NCBI GenBank assembly: GCA_039583875.1
Contig: CM077164.1
Span: 68,727,628-68,791,627 of the forward strand
Reading direction: 5' to 3'
From: Platanthera guangdongensis
Lineage: Eukaryota; Streptophyta; Magnoliopsida; Asparagales; Orchidaceae
Length of the DNA: 64,000 nt
This document shows positions 46,051 to 56,800 of the stretch, one piece after another. A program made the position numbers and the translations under genes. Under the pieces are notes generated by a model that saw nothing but the letters and a program-made list of their open reading frames with translations, had not been told where the DNA came from and did no database searches. Each line of letters starts with the position of its first letter. Within the stretch, counting starts at the first letter, position 1.

Positions 46051-47297
46051 TATATTGTAACACCTCCACTCGTCACATAGAATATAATGGTGGGTCCGGT
46101 CAGGGCCCCACGACATATTTCACATACAAACGGCAGAGTCACGTGTGGAAATCAAAATCTGATAAAACTCGTATCCTAACTCGAGGCATTCTATCGAGGC
46201 ATTTTAAGTTAGATGAAATCAGCACAACGAATGTCCACTACATATATAAATTCCACATTTATATATAAATAACCAAGAATGTATACAACACACACTCACA
46301 CACATGACCTTAAGGCCTTACAAGTTGCTCTTCACAAATATAAAATTTCATACATCGGCACGCAGGGCAGCCACACATGAAATCCAAACATTCTTCACAC
46401 GACCTTCATGGGCCTTAAGCAGCGAGCCTTTCTTCCGCTCATTTCATTTCACTTCAACAGCACCTGCAATTAGGCATACATCCAAAGAGCGGTAAACAAA
46501 GCAACGGTCAGCATTTGCTGACCAATTATAACGACCATACCCCTTACCCGGGGCAGTGGTTCCTTCCCTGTATGGATGACAATTAAACTAGCTACCAATC
46601 ACAAACAAGTGCGCTCAGGCATAACAAAACCACAAACGCCGGTCTCCACCTGACGCTTCGTGCACACAGGGTACCTTACGGTGTACCGGTCTCTGAGGCA
46701 ACACAACCGATTAGAAAATTATTAACTTGTTGGCTGGCTGGTCCTAGTCACCCCAACCCACAGACTAGGGGCATTTCGCCCAAACCAATGATAGGTGATA
46801 ATCTCACGGCAAAATTGAGCATTAATAGATCGACCCACCATTGTGGTGCAATAAGTAGGGTCTGTCATGTGTCCTCCCAAACATTGTCAATATTCGACCT
46901 CCCAAAACAACAAGGGGCAGGTTAGTCTTTCCCGTGCTCAATCCGTCAGTAGCGCATCACTAGACGCGGGTTGGCCTTCCCTCCTGATTATCCGCAGCTT
47001 TTCGCTCTCCCAGAGTAATTAGATCTCACAGTGCTCACACCACAAGGAGCTTACGCAAAGCATCCAAGATCCATACATCCATACATCCATACAAAACATC
47101 CATACGTACAAAGTATACACAGTTATCAAATACACGGAGTCTTCTCTAGTTTACACATAATCATCACCAATCCAGACTAACCGTCCAGATGGGCTTCACA
47201 CAGCATGCCTTGACAAATATGGGACGCCCCGCTCCTGAGCTGGGCTGAACTAGCGGCTAGATTTCCCCTCATGCTTTACTGGAGGCCTCAGTTACTG

Positions 47298-48333
47298 CTA
47301 ACTCTGATGCATTGGCACTCCCGCACTCCGCCTACCCATAGCGGAAGATTCACCTGGCTCTCCTTCATCTTCCTCTTCATCTCTACCCACAGGCGCATCA
47401 CCAGGCATGCAGACGATAAACTTCCGGCCACCTTTTCTCCCAACCACACGTAGTAAATGATAACTCACCAGGTTGGCCTGGAGGTCATGGATGGGGCAGT
47501 GACCTGCACCATCGGAGGTAGCTGGCACCAAACACCCAAACTTTTAGCGATGCTAGTAATGTAGTAAGCACCCCCGATCGCGCCCGTGAGGCAAAAAGTG
47601 GCTCCGTGGTGGAAGAAATAGGCCATCATGTACCCCAGATGGATGGGGTACTGCTGCTGCATACTAAATAGTGAAATCAAATCCTGCCACCCCACCACAT
47701 TCTTGCTAAGGGCCCTTGCGGTGAGTGAGTGACTAAGAAAATGCTGCATAAACCTTAGAGCGGGGGAAACAATCATGTTGATTTGGCACGGCGGGCGACG
47801 TACTCCTCGTTCTCTCCGGTCAGAGAACGCCAAGCGGCACGCGGAGTTACCCCCTCTAGAAAATCATAGCATAACTCGGGGAAGTTAATCTGGGATGCCT
47901 CCGCCTCGGTATAGACACCTGCATGAATGGCAAGCTCCGACAATGTGGTAGTGAAGGCATTTCCCATCATCTGGAAGGAACAAGTGGGGAAATAGCGGTT
48001 GTCCGCCGTTTTCTCCCAAGTGAATGTGGAGAGGAACTCCAACGTCAGTTCCCGATATCCAAGCTCATCACACTCGAACAACTTGCTCCAAAAATCGAAG
48101 GAGTAGAGAATGAGCACGGCCTCTGCCAACGCACCATCATCCCCAATTGAACGCAGCTCATTCCAGTCAACAAGCCACTGAGAGAGGAAGGGCTTATCCT
48201 TCAAGGAATTATAACGTTGAGTATGCTCGGCCTTTGAGAAGGTTCCCATTCTCCCCAAGATCTGAGCAGGGGTTGCCGAAGCATGGCCGGAGCGTTGGTA
48301 GGCCTTTACTACATGGCGGCGTCCAGGCTCCAT
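47298..48333 (-). pseudogene. Athila ORF-like accessory protein of element B
   Basis: Start Met 48333 (MEPGRRHVVKAYQRSGHA). Three frames in succession (to about 47800, to 47465, to 47298) imply two frameshifts. Segments: LVDWNELRSIGDDGAL, RELTLEFLSTFTWEK, LSELAIHAGVYTEAEA, RFMQHFLSHSLTARALSK, PIHLGYMMAYFFHHGA and a basic/acidic tail. They follow the order of the element A ORF. Family by resemblance: Athila ORF-1 / plant transposon protein. No catalytic motif is visible; role unknown. Confidence 0.68.
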
Positions 48334-48435
48334 TATAGCACAGGGAGGAAGAGAGATCTGAGATTGCGGGAGCCTACCGGAGGAGAGAGAGCCGGACCAC
48401 CGGAGAGGAATCGGAACTGGATGAGCGACGTCAGT

Positions 48436-48585
48436 GCACGCGCAGCGGACCAAGCGAGAGATTAGGGCGCATGCACAGTGGACGACCGACTGAAATTTAA
48501 AGTAACTGGGCCGGCGCATGACCTGTGGTCGTGCGCTTATAAGTAGTGCGCATGACCAGTGGTCGTGCGCAGTGAAATTTTTCAC
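48436..48585 (-). promoter_or_regulatory. Palindromes and TATA-like box before the element B accessory ORF
   Basis: CATGACCAGTGGTCGTG, CATGACCTGTGGTCGTG and GTGCGC motifs surround TTATAA (48537-48542), about 200 nt before the ATG at 48333. The palindromes are those of the element B LTR. Confidence 0.5.
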
Positions 48586-48825
48586 ACGCCTGGTTTTTCA
48601 GTCAATTTAACACTGCTGACCATGTGGTGGAACAGAGAGCTCATCACGCAGCTGGGCTGCCACACCCAAATAATTAAATACAAACATAAAGTTAAACAAA
48701 AGAAACACTACCCTAGATAACTGTTGGGTTTATTGTCTCCCAACAGGACTTATTCAAAATCTGAGCATTTCCTAACTAATTGGCGAATGAAACTTGAAAT
48801 GCTCAGGCAGAGGTTCATGGTCGTG

Positions 48826-49643
48826 TTACATTAGCGGGTACCGGAATGGAGACAGAACATAAGCCCCAATACCTGTATACGTATACCTGTCGTGTCTGTC
48901 AGGCATGGGAAGAAAGTAACTTGGGAAGCTCATCGGCTCCAACTCCACCTGCATCTGGTCACTATAGGTCCTAGGCCGCATTACAGGCCCTTGCACTAAT
49001 TGGACCGATTCCACGATGTGGTCCTGCATGGAAGTAGACACGAGAGCGGGGTCAAGAAAGAAACTAGAAGAATAACATAAAGGAACCTCAATCTTGGGGA
49101 TGGTCCCGGAGTCATCCCCCGTCGGTGGAATTGTGGGTGCTTCCACACAGCTGTCTAGGCTGATGCAAGAATGTTCTAAAGTTATATCTGCCTCGTCCGT
49201 GCCTCGGGCATCCTCACATGGGGTGAAGATCGCAACCTCGGCCACGGAGTCGTTCTCATCGACGGGATCTAACATAACGTTGGAAACACTAATTTCCACC
49301 TGCGAATCAACCTCAACAATAATATCAGAAGAAGAAAGAATGTTATGCAAAGAATAAGGTGAAGGCACGAAGCTCGGTAGGACGTTGAGCGCTGGCTCTT
49401 CGCAACTAATAAATTCTTTGCTAGGTGATTATGCACTTCAGGAGTATAAATATCCGTGTCGGAATGGGGATAAACACATGTATCGGTGCACATACCTGGG
49501 ATGCCTTCTCCAAAACATAGAGATGGCAATGTTGCATACCCCGATACGGAAGGGATGCTGCCCAAGGTTGAAGTGGAGACAATCCGAAGATTTGACTCGT
49601 CATCCACTTCTAGCTCAGCTAGGTAAGCGGTGCAATCCTTCAA
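48826..49643 (-). pseudogene. Acidic ORF of element B
   Basis: Frames 49643-49269 and 49368-48826 overlap and read as one acidic, Ser/Pro/Asp-rich protein (VMLDPVDENDSVAEV, TPPTGDDSGTI-like text) without a recognised domain. It has the same position and character as the acidic ORF of element A. Confidence 0.5.
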
Positions 49644-49879
49644 TGCATGATCCCAGCTTCGACAAAAAGGGACTGCTTAGCCGGCTTCGGTGGTGCAACG
49701 GGTGCTGAAGCCGAATAAAAGTTTTGTGGCAATGGCTCCGCGGGTCGGTAGCTAACCGACTTATGTCTACGATATGTAGATTCCTGAATTTCCCAGGTAC
49801 TATACTTCTGAGGGCATCTATCACTAGCATGAGAGATGTCTCCACAATGACGACAACAGATATTGAAATTGGCCCACAT
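49640..49879 (-). pseudogene. Zinc-knuckle gag remnant of element B
   Basis: 80 codons with CRHCGDISHASDRC, a full CCHC knuckle, then a basic, Pro/Ala-rich tail. Nucleic-acid-binding end of a degenerate gag. It shifts frame into the acidic ORF. Confidence 0.6.
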
Positions 49880-50047
49880 TGCGGAGATTTCAAATATAAA
49901 GGATACAACTATTTTGCATAGATTCTACGAATGAAACTAACAATTCCATCCGACGGAATAACAACACAAGAGAAAAGGGATCAAAACAAAACAATACAAC
50001 TCTTATAACAAAATTCTCAGTCATCCGAAGTCGCTCTATAGTTGCAC

Positions 50048-50065
50048 TCCCCAGCAACGGCGTTA
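50048..50065 (-). other. Primer binding site of element B, tRNA-Asp-like
   Basis: AACGCCGTTGCTGGGGA on the minus strand, a few bases from the LTR end. Near match to the Athila/Tat site. Confidence 0.72.
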
Positions 50066-50071
50066 AAAACT

Positions 50072-51611
50072 TGATGCGTGTAAATCGGCAAGCGCACCGG
50101 TCGCACAAGTAATAAAGTTTGTGAATAAATCCCCGAGTGTCAGTCTCTTGAGGAATTCAATTAGCATAGAGCGACAACAGTTCAGAAAATATTGTTATGA
50201 GGGTTATACTTAGAAAAAGAGTAAAAAGGGGACTTGAGAGATTGTGGTTGTTTGATCGAATAAACTAATTAAAGCTATGCGTGTCGAAGGCACCGCTGCG
50301 CAAGGTGAGATGAGTGTATCGGCCGCGATGTCGAACTTCAGTTGGGCGAGTGGCCGAAAAGCTAATGGGTGGAAGTGTTATTGTGGTGGAGTGCAATCGG
50401 GCGAAACATGGGTATGGAGTGGATGTGGAGTGGGCGAGGCGCATTCACACACACAACTATAAGCATAAGGAAACTACAAACATCTCATTAGACATACAAT
50501 AGAACATGTAGTTCATTACAATGTTATATCATTCCATACAGCAGAGGAAGGGGAAGAGGAGTAAACCAAAAGAGAGTGAAGATCCACCGCAGGTCGTGGA
50601 CGGAATAGCGAGTTGTCAATCCGCTTCCAGGCTCAGTCCGAGGAGGTTCCGGTACCAACGAGCTGTCACCTCGAAGGCCTTTGAATCCGTTCTTTAGGAT
50701 GTCTTCTTCTCCAACTCCAGTGGAAAGCTTGGAGTTGAGGTCGTCAATGGCCGGGAGCTTCGCCGGAGAGTTTGGAAAGTTTCGGAATAGCCGGCTATGG
50801 ACTCCCGATGAAGGTGGAGGTGATGGAGCAGCTGGAGAAGTAAAATGGTGCTTCCCGCGCACTCCCCGATCACAGAAAATGACGGGCGTTGACCAAAATC
50901 GCGGAGCAGACCCTTAAATACGGAGGTAGCAAAAGCAAAGCGCACGATCAGTGGCGCACGACCAGTGGTCGTGCGCACTGTAGCTCGATGATCGCTCGCC
51001 ATTTCCAATTAAACCTGCAACCTGGATAGAAACATCAGCAGATATGCGCACGATCAGTGGCGCACGACCGGTGGTCGTGCGCACTGAATCCACTGATCGT
51101 GCGATAGGCTAGGACAGATTTGCAGAAAGTAAGGGGTAAATGCGCACAAGCAGTGGCGCACGACCAGTGGTCGTGCGCACTATGGCCAGTGCTCGTGCGA
51201 TTACCCGGGCAGAATTAGGAAAAATGAGAATGTAATGCGCACGATCAGTGGCGCACGACCAGTGGTCGTGCGCAATAAGTCCAGTGGTCGTGCGCAGTAA
51301 GTCCAGTGGTCGTGCGCAGTGTTCCTGCATTGTCGGGGTCTCCCGAGCGGTTCCAGAGCACGCACACGAACCCTGCACCAGCAGAAGAGACAGGTAGGCC
51401 ACCAAACGTGCACTCCACATTCCCAAGACATGGCAAAAGAACCACACAAACACAGAAACAAATAAAGCACACAGAAACGGGCCTAAAGTGCACTTCATCA
51501 TAAAATAAGCACGTAAGCAAATATAAGCAGTTATGGCTCTCAAGTGTAGTGCTAAGACGATAAAACTGGCCCAGATGAGTCCAAAAATCAGTGTAAAATT
51601 TGGACTCATCA
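50072..51611 (-). repeat. 5' LTR of element B
   Basis: In plus orientation TGATGCGTGTAAATCGG...TGGACTCATCA, 1540 bp. U3 has the GTGGTCGTGCGC palindrome cluster (50940-51320). A TATA-like ATTTAA lies near 50915. The outer end is a 12-bp stem hairpin (51574-51610). Confidence 0.85.
50940..51320 (-). repeat. Palindrome cluster, CACGACCAGTGGTCGTG type, element B LTR
   Basis: At least five long palindromes with core CACGACCAGTGGTCGTG flanked by GCG/CGC, together with CGCACGATCAGTGGCGCACG variants. The unit recurs about every 100 bp, plus closely spaced single CAGTGGTCGTGCGC halves at 51260-51320. Confidence 0.88.
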
Positions 51612-51796
51612 TATGCATATGTCGTACTCCACAGTTCCGGCTCTAGATGCAGGCTAGATCAAGGAATCACTTTCGATATCCACCTCTTGGTGGATGATTT
51701 CATGCTATGCATAAAGAAAGGACTTTGATGTCAAAGAAGGAAAACTTTGTCGGCGGAATTTTGTCAACCACTCCCCCAACTGCTCAACCCGAGCAC

Positions 51797-51834
51797 GACA
51801 CGCCCTGGGACACGCCCGTGTCCCAGGCCGTGTC
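51797..51834 (-). repeat. Nested palindrome in LTR F
   Basis: GACACG...CGTGTC outer arms enclose CTGGGACACG/CGTGTCCCAG inner arms. About 35 bp from the LTR start on the minus strand. Confidence 0.8.
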
Positions 51835-51869
51835 AACCAATCATACCCAAATTGGGAATTTGGGGGTGT

Positions 51870-51974
<105 letters not shown>

Positions 51975-52384
51975 TTAACTACATTAAAGTAGTAGTTTTG
52001 AATATTAGAATCAGATCACGATCGATCACGACCGTTGAATATAAACCGAACATTTGATCGCAGCCGTTCAACACAGCAACGAATCAGGACCGTTCATATT
52101 TTTTCATAGGCCTCCTAAATCTATATAGGGCCTCTAAAATTTAGGTCACCCTACAATTCATCAGCTCAGTACAAAATAAAGGCGCGCCGGCCCGCCCACC
52201 CAGCGCCAACAATACACAACCCGCCTGCAAGCCTGGATAACCAGCCAAACCAGCCCCTTTGAATTACATCTTCAAACTTAAAGAGACAAAATAACTTATA
52301 TACCCATAAAACAAAACCAAAATTGGCGGTGTGCGACTAAATCCCACACCGTCAATTAAGTATATGGGTTGTACGGGAAAGCTA

Positions 52385-52500
52385 TTTTGAGGGTCAAGAT
52401 GGTCCCAAATTGTAAAGTGATCAACATGAAAGTTGTAGATCTCGACGAGACGAACAACGTTAATGTTGACCACTTTTTGATTTGAAGCCGTCTTGGACCT
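52385..52500. repeat. Dispersed dyad module, isolated copy
   Basis: GGTCAAGATGGTCCCAAATT, then GTGATCAACATGAAAGTTGT, the symmetric centre TCTCGACGAGA, and GTTAATGTTGACCAC. Homologous to the modules in the element 1 LTRs and the hairpin at 1884-2256, but here outside any recognised element. Confidence 0.75.
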
Positions 52501-53130
52501 CAAGCGGGCTTCGCCCGCTTGACCACCCGGCGGGCCCTGAAATCGGGGGCGCACCCGTTAATAAATTTATTAATTATATTAATTAATTATTAAATAAAAA
52601 AAAACAAATCTCGATGCGTCGCTGCGAGCTTCGCCCGCAATCAAGCGGGCTTCGCCCGCTCCCGCCCGTGAGCCCCTCCCCCCGGCGGGCTTCCGCCGCC
52701 GGCGCCGCCTGCCCTTAGGCGGGATCCTAACCTCTGTCGCAGATTTTATTATTTTTATTAATTTTAATAAATTTATTATTGTTAATAAATTTATTAATTA
52801 TATTAATTAATTATTAAATTAAAAAAAAACAAATCCCTCAAATATCCAAGAAAATATTTCTGATATTTATTCATTTATATGCAGCTAAGCGATAGATGTA
52901 CTCTTGTCTCATTCTTATAATTTTAATAAATAATTATATTAATTAATTATTAAATATAAAAAAAAGAAAAAAAAAAACGGATTCCCCTTCCTCCCGCCCG
53001 TCCCGAGCCCCTCCTCTGGAGCCGGCGGGGGAGCCGCCGGCGAAAAGAATGCTCCGCCGCCGGCGCCAAAAATAATGCGTTCGAGGATGGGCTCGGTACG
53101 GGCGGGAGGAATCCGGGGGGGTGATATCGG
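52500..53130. repeat. Alternating GC-rich hairpins and AT-rich repeats
   Basis: Three copies of an AT block (ATTAATTATATTAATTAATT; near 52565, 52790, 52930), each followed by an A-run, alternate with GC-rich stretches containing AGCGGGCTTCGCCCGCT and GCCGGCGGGGGAGCCGCCGGC-type inverted repeats (stems GCCGGCGG/CCGCCGGC). A family of unknown class; no coding. Confidence 0.6.
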
Positions 53131-53868
53131 GCTAAATCCCTGAATGAACAGTACCAGGTTTTGAGAATTTTTCAGGCGAAAATATGTACAGACCTATATC
53201 TATGAATCCGAAAAAATTAATGAAAAAAAGTCAGAAACGATTTTGTGGCCAAAAAAAGATCGGACAAAAAAAATTGGTCCAGATGAGTTTCATGGTGTGT
53301 TTTGAGATATGTTTATTGTTTTATATGATAAAGATATATATGTCGAGCGAAATATGATGTTATGACAATGACGTGTGAACTTGCTAGTTTTCACTTACTG
53401 CTAGTTATCAGGGGGAAACAAAACACTTCTTTCGAAAAAATCTCGAAAATCATATTGACCAACAGGTTGAATGATCGTATTAGTCAGCAAGATCGGCGTC
53501 GTGCAGTGTCAAATATCCAGTGCGCTGGTGCAAACAAAAAAATTTACATTCATGTTTTTAAAATCAATAATTTAATATTAAGGCGACGGTTCTGAGTATA
53601 AGACCGAGTAACTTCCTTAATAAGGGGGAGGGGGGTCTTACAAAATTTAGGACTATTATAGGTTTTGCCATGTTGGCTGTGAAATGAAAAAAAAAAGATA
53701 TGGGTAGGTCATTATATTTGTGTTTTTGAGTATGCGTTCTTTGGTTGATAACTTGATATGCTCCGGTGTTTGGTAGAAATGACCTTTATTTGATAGTTAA
53801 AATCCTATATTTGTAGGAGATTTTGTCATATTACCACAGAGAAGAAATATACAAATGATTTATATATA
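53131..53868. other. Spacer with no firm feature
   Basis: Mostly AT-rich. A short plus-strand frame near 53455-53530 reads NDRISQQDRRRAV, faintly like the Arg-rich leader of Helitron proteins. Nothing else recognised. Confidence 0.3.
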
Positions 53869-53890
53869 TCTATACTAATACATTAAGCAA
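53869..53890 (+). mobile_element. Probable Helitron 5' terminus
   Basis: TCTATACTAATACATTAAG, preceded by A, matches the conserved 5' end of plant Helitrons (TCTATACTAATA). I could not find a convincing 3' hairpin plus CTAG, so the extent is unknown. Confidence 0.5.
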
Positions 53891-56800
53891 AGGCATCGTC
53901 CGTTAGGATTTCTGATTTCCCGATTTTGCCCTCCTGCCTCCGCGTCGTGCCCCGTCTGCCTCGCCTCTGCCCCGTGCCGCGTCCTCCTCTGCTGCACGCC
54001 ACGCTGTTCGCCGCCGCTCCGAGGCGCCGCTCTTCCCCACCGCCTCCGCTCACAGCGCCACGACGCCCTCTACATCGCACCGTCTGCCTCATACCCGCTC
54101 CTTCTTAAACCCCCGACCGTCCCCCGTACATTTCGTGCCTCTACATCGCAGTCTGCCCGGAAGTAAGCTACCTTCGTGCTCTTCTGACCTAGGCAAGTCC
54201 ACCTCATTGCTCCCCCGTTGCCGGCCGATCCCGTTCTTTTCAATCTGTTGTGGAGTACCGCGTGGATACTCCATCTGAATCCGGCCATGAAGTTGTTGGC
54301 ATGTGATAGTTAACGGTCATCTACCCTCTAATGTGATCATGTGCTCACGAGCCGTAAGTGAAACCTTAGATCGACCCCTTCTCACTGTAACCGCGAAAAA
54401 TCTCCATCTGAATCCGCCCATTTTTATCTGGACAGGTTCGGCAGTCGTACCCTCATGATATGAATATCGTCTCCGTCTCCAGAAAGAAATGAAGGAGGAT
54501 TTCCCCCAAAACATCCCTAGACTTTACGCGTACTGGTTCTGCTGACACTGTAGCTAAATCAACCAACACTTTTAAAATCGGAAGAAAATCTCCTTCTTTT
54601 CTGCACTGCACTTTACTAATCAGACCAACCAAGAATCACAAATTGATTATTGCATGACTCTCCATGAATGAACATTACTGTTGTATTAGTCATTTCAGAA
54701 GAAAGTTTGACAACACAACACTAGTGTAGTTATATGTACAAATCCTAAATCTAATAAATTTAAGCACTGCACTTTAGTTAACTTGAAGATTCAACCAAGC
54801 CAAGAAATCAAATAGTTGATAACTCTTTATTGATCTTAATGTCTCTCCATGTCTACACATTTAAGGACTAAGTTTACTTGGAGTTTTTAGTAAAGTACAA
54901 GACAAAATGAGGGCAGGGTTAGCTATAAATCATCTCCTTCTTCTCTGCAGGAATGATACTTTACTAAGTCAACCAAGCAAGAAGTCAAGCTTATGAAGAG
55001 TTATTAGCAGAGCGTGACATCCATATAACATTGCTCGAGCTGTTTAGTTAGAGGATAAAATACATAATTGGATTAGTCTTAATGGGATATCAGAATCATT
55101 GATATATACTCTGCAAGAGACATTGAATTCAACGAGTTAAGTAAATCACATACTGTTTTATCAATTCATTACAGGTAAAAGATCTAAGCATGAAACAGTT
55201 GGGCAAAACGATGCATCACCCATCGAAGTATTGTCTGAAGTGTCATACACCTAATAAGCACTGCACTGAAGCTTCAGGATGTCAGACTAATGCTTTGAGG
55301 CCGAAAGTCTATCTTGATCGTGTGGCCCACTTTGAGCACTTGACAAAATTGTCGTTCATTATAGAGGCATTAAATTGATGAGTCATGTCACTGTAAACTA
55401 TTGAAAGGCAATAGAAGATTAAAACGATAGACATCTGAATCATTTTGGATTCACGCCCGACCATTAAACATAGCCACTGCATTGACAACTATCGATGAAC
55501 AGAAAACAAGACCATATTGAGAGAAATGATTCCCTCCAAGAGAGTTCTTTTGGAGAGTCAAAAGTGTAATATATGGCATATATTGACTCAATGGTATAAA
55601 AATTCAATGATAAGAGTGAGGCTGGAGGATTGGAAATCACCGTTGGCTTACATATACGTATTAGGTTTAATGCCCATAACCCCTGAGATCACCAGAAAAT
55701 GGCAATACCTTGGTGTTTAAATGCGGATGATATCCTTTTGCGGACCTCGAACACGTGTAAATGCAGATTTGCTCAAAATCATTTGGCTACTTTAGAAAAG
55801 AAGAGTTTACAGGGCAAAGACCCGATGTATGGAGCTTAAATGTAGTCTAAAAAGGACAGATGACTCGCCTGGGTGATAGAGATATTTCCCAAAATTTCTT
55901 CGATCGATAGTTGCTAATAAAGATGTGACACTGCAAGCCGCGTTATCTTGAAGTGGACAAGCGCTTATCTTATATGATCGTACCTCTAAAACTTTTTTAC
56001 CACCTCCGCACAATAGACCTACGATGCTCTATGGTTCTTGGGTAGTGAATTGTCTAAATGAGCAAAAAATTCGAAATCTGGAACACTCCGCAACATTGGA
56101 TAATACCCTTAGGAATGAAGGTTCAGGGATAGGCCGGGTAACACCATGCGTCATCTAAGATACATACAAAGGAGTTGCACCAGCAGTCTAGTCATATAGG
56201 CACCTCAAATTGTCATGATGTACAATATTTTGCAAAAGATACATCAGCGATAAAGGAACCACATAGCAACCCCCTATAGTTGGATAAAGGCTTGAGTGTT
56301 GTTGTATTTTTTTCAAAGTTCACGCTCTCAAGTTCTACTCCTATTGAACTTCCCTTCACTAACATCCTTCTTGAGAGGCATAGACGGTCCCATACATCAA
56401 TTGAATTATGTATGACCCTTTATTATAGTCTTCCTTATCCACGCATTTATAAAAGGTCTAGTGAATTGCCAAATTCATCTCTTGAAGCCTGAAAATAGAT
56501 TTATGCCAAAATATGTGTATCACCACGATCTTTTGATCAAGGTGTTAGCCCATCATCAACCTTACTTTGCTGCAGGTGTGAAAGAATAATCTCCTCCTTA
56601 GAGTTCACTTCATGGATGCAATAGAGATTTACAATATATTCACACTCGCTTCGCATCAATAACTTGGTTAAATAAATGCTAGAAACTACATGGATATTTC
56701 ACAGTACACACAAGACATAAATCTATATTCCCAAATTCTACGCATCAAGCTCGAACTCATTTGCTATCACTATGATAGGACATTACTTGAGTCCGTTTCA

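Larger units (their letters stand above)
47280..51611 (-). mobile_element. Element B: Athila/Tat-like element, 3' part missing
   Basis: Order on the minus strand: LTR, tRNA-Asp-like primer site, zinc-knuckle gag remnant, acidic ORF, palindromes with a TATA-like box, accessory ORF. This is the element A layout. There is no pol between gag and accessory ORF and no left LTR, so it is either a truncated copy or a non-autonomous family. It interrupts LTR F. Confidence 0.7.

Noticed and set aside
46056..46242. A 187-bp TG...CA unit flanked by TATAT
   Set aside because: The end near 46242 is a chance match in TA-rich DNA; the pairing with 51873 has matching long ends.
53883..54514. GC-rich open frames that might be a host exon
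   Set aside because: Low-complexity Arg/Gly/Pro text on either strand, no domain, no splice-linked partner seen.
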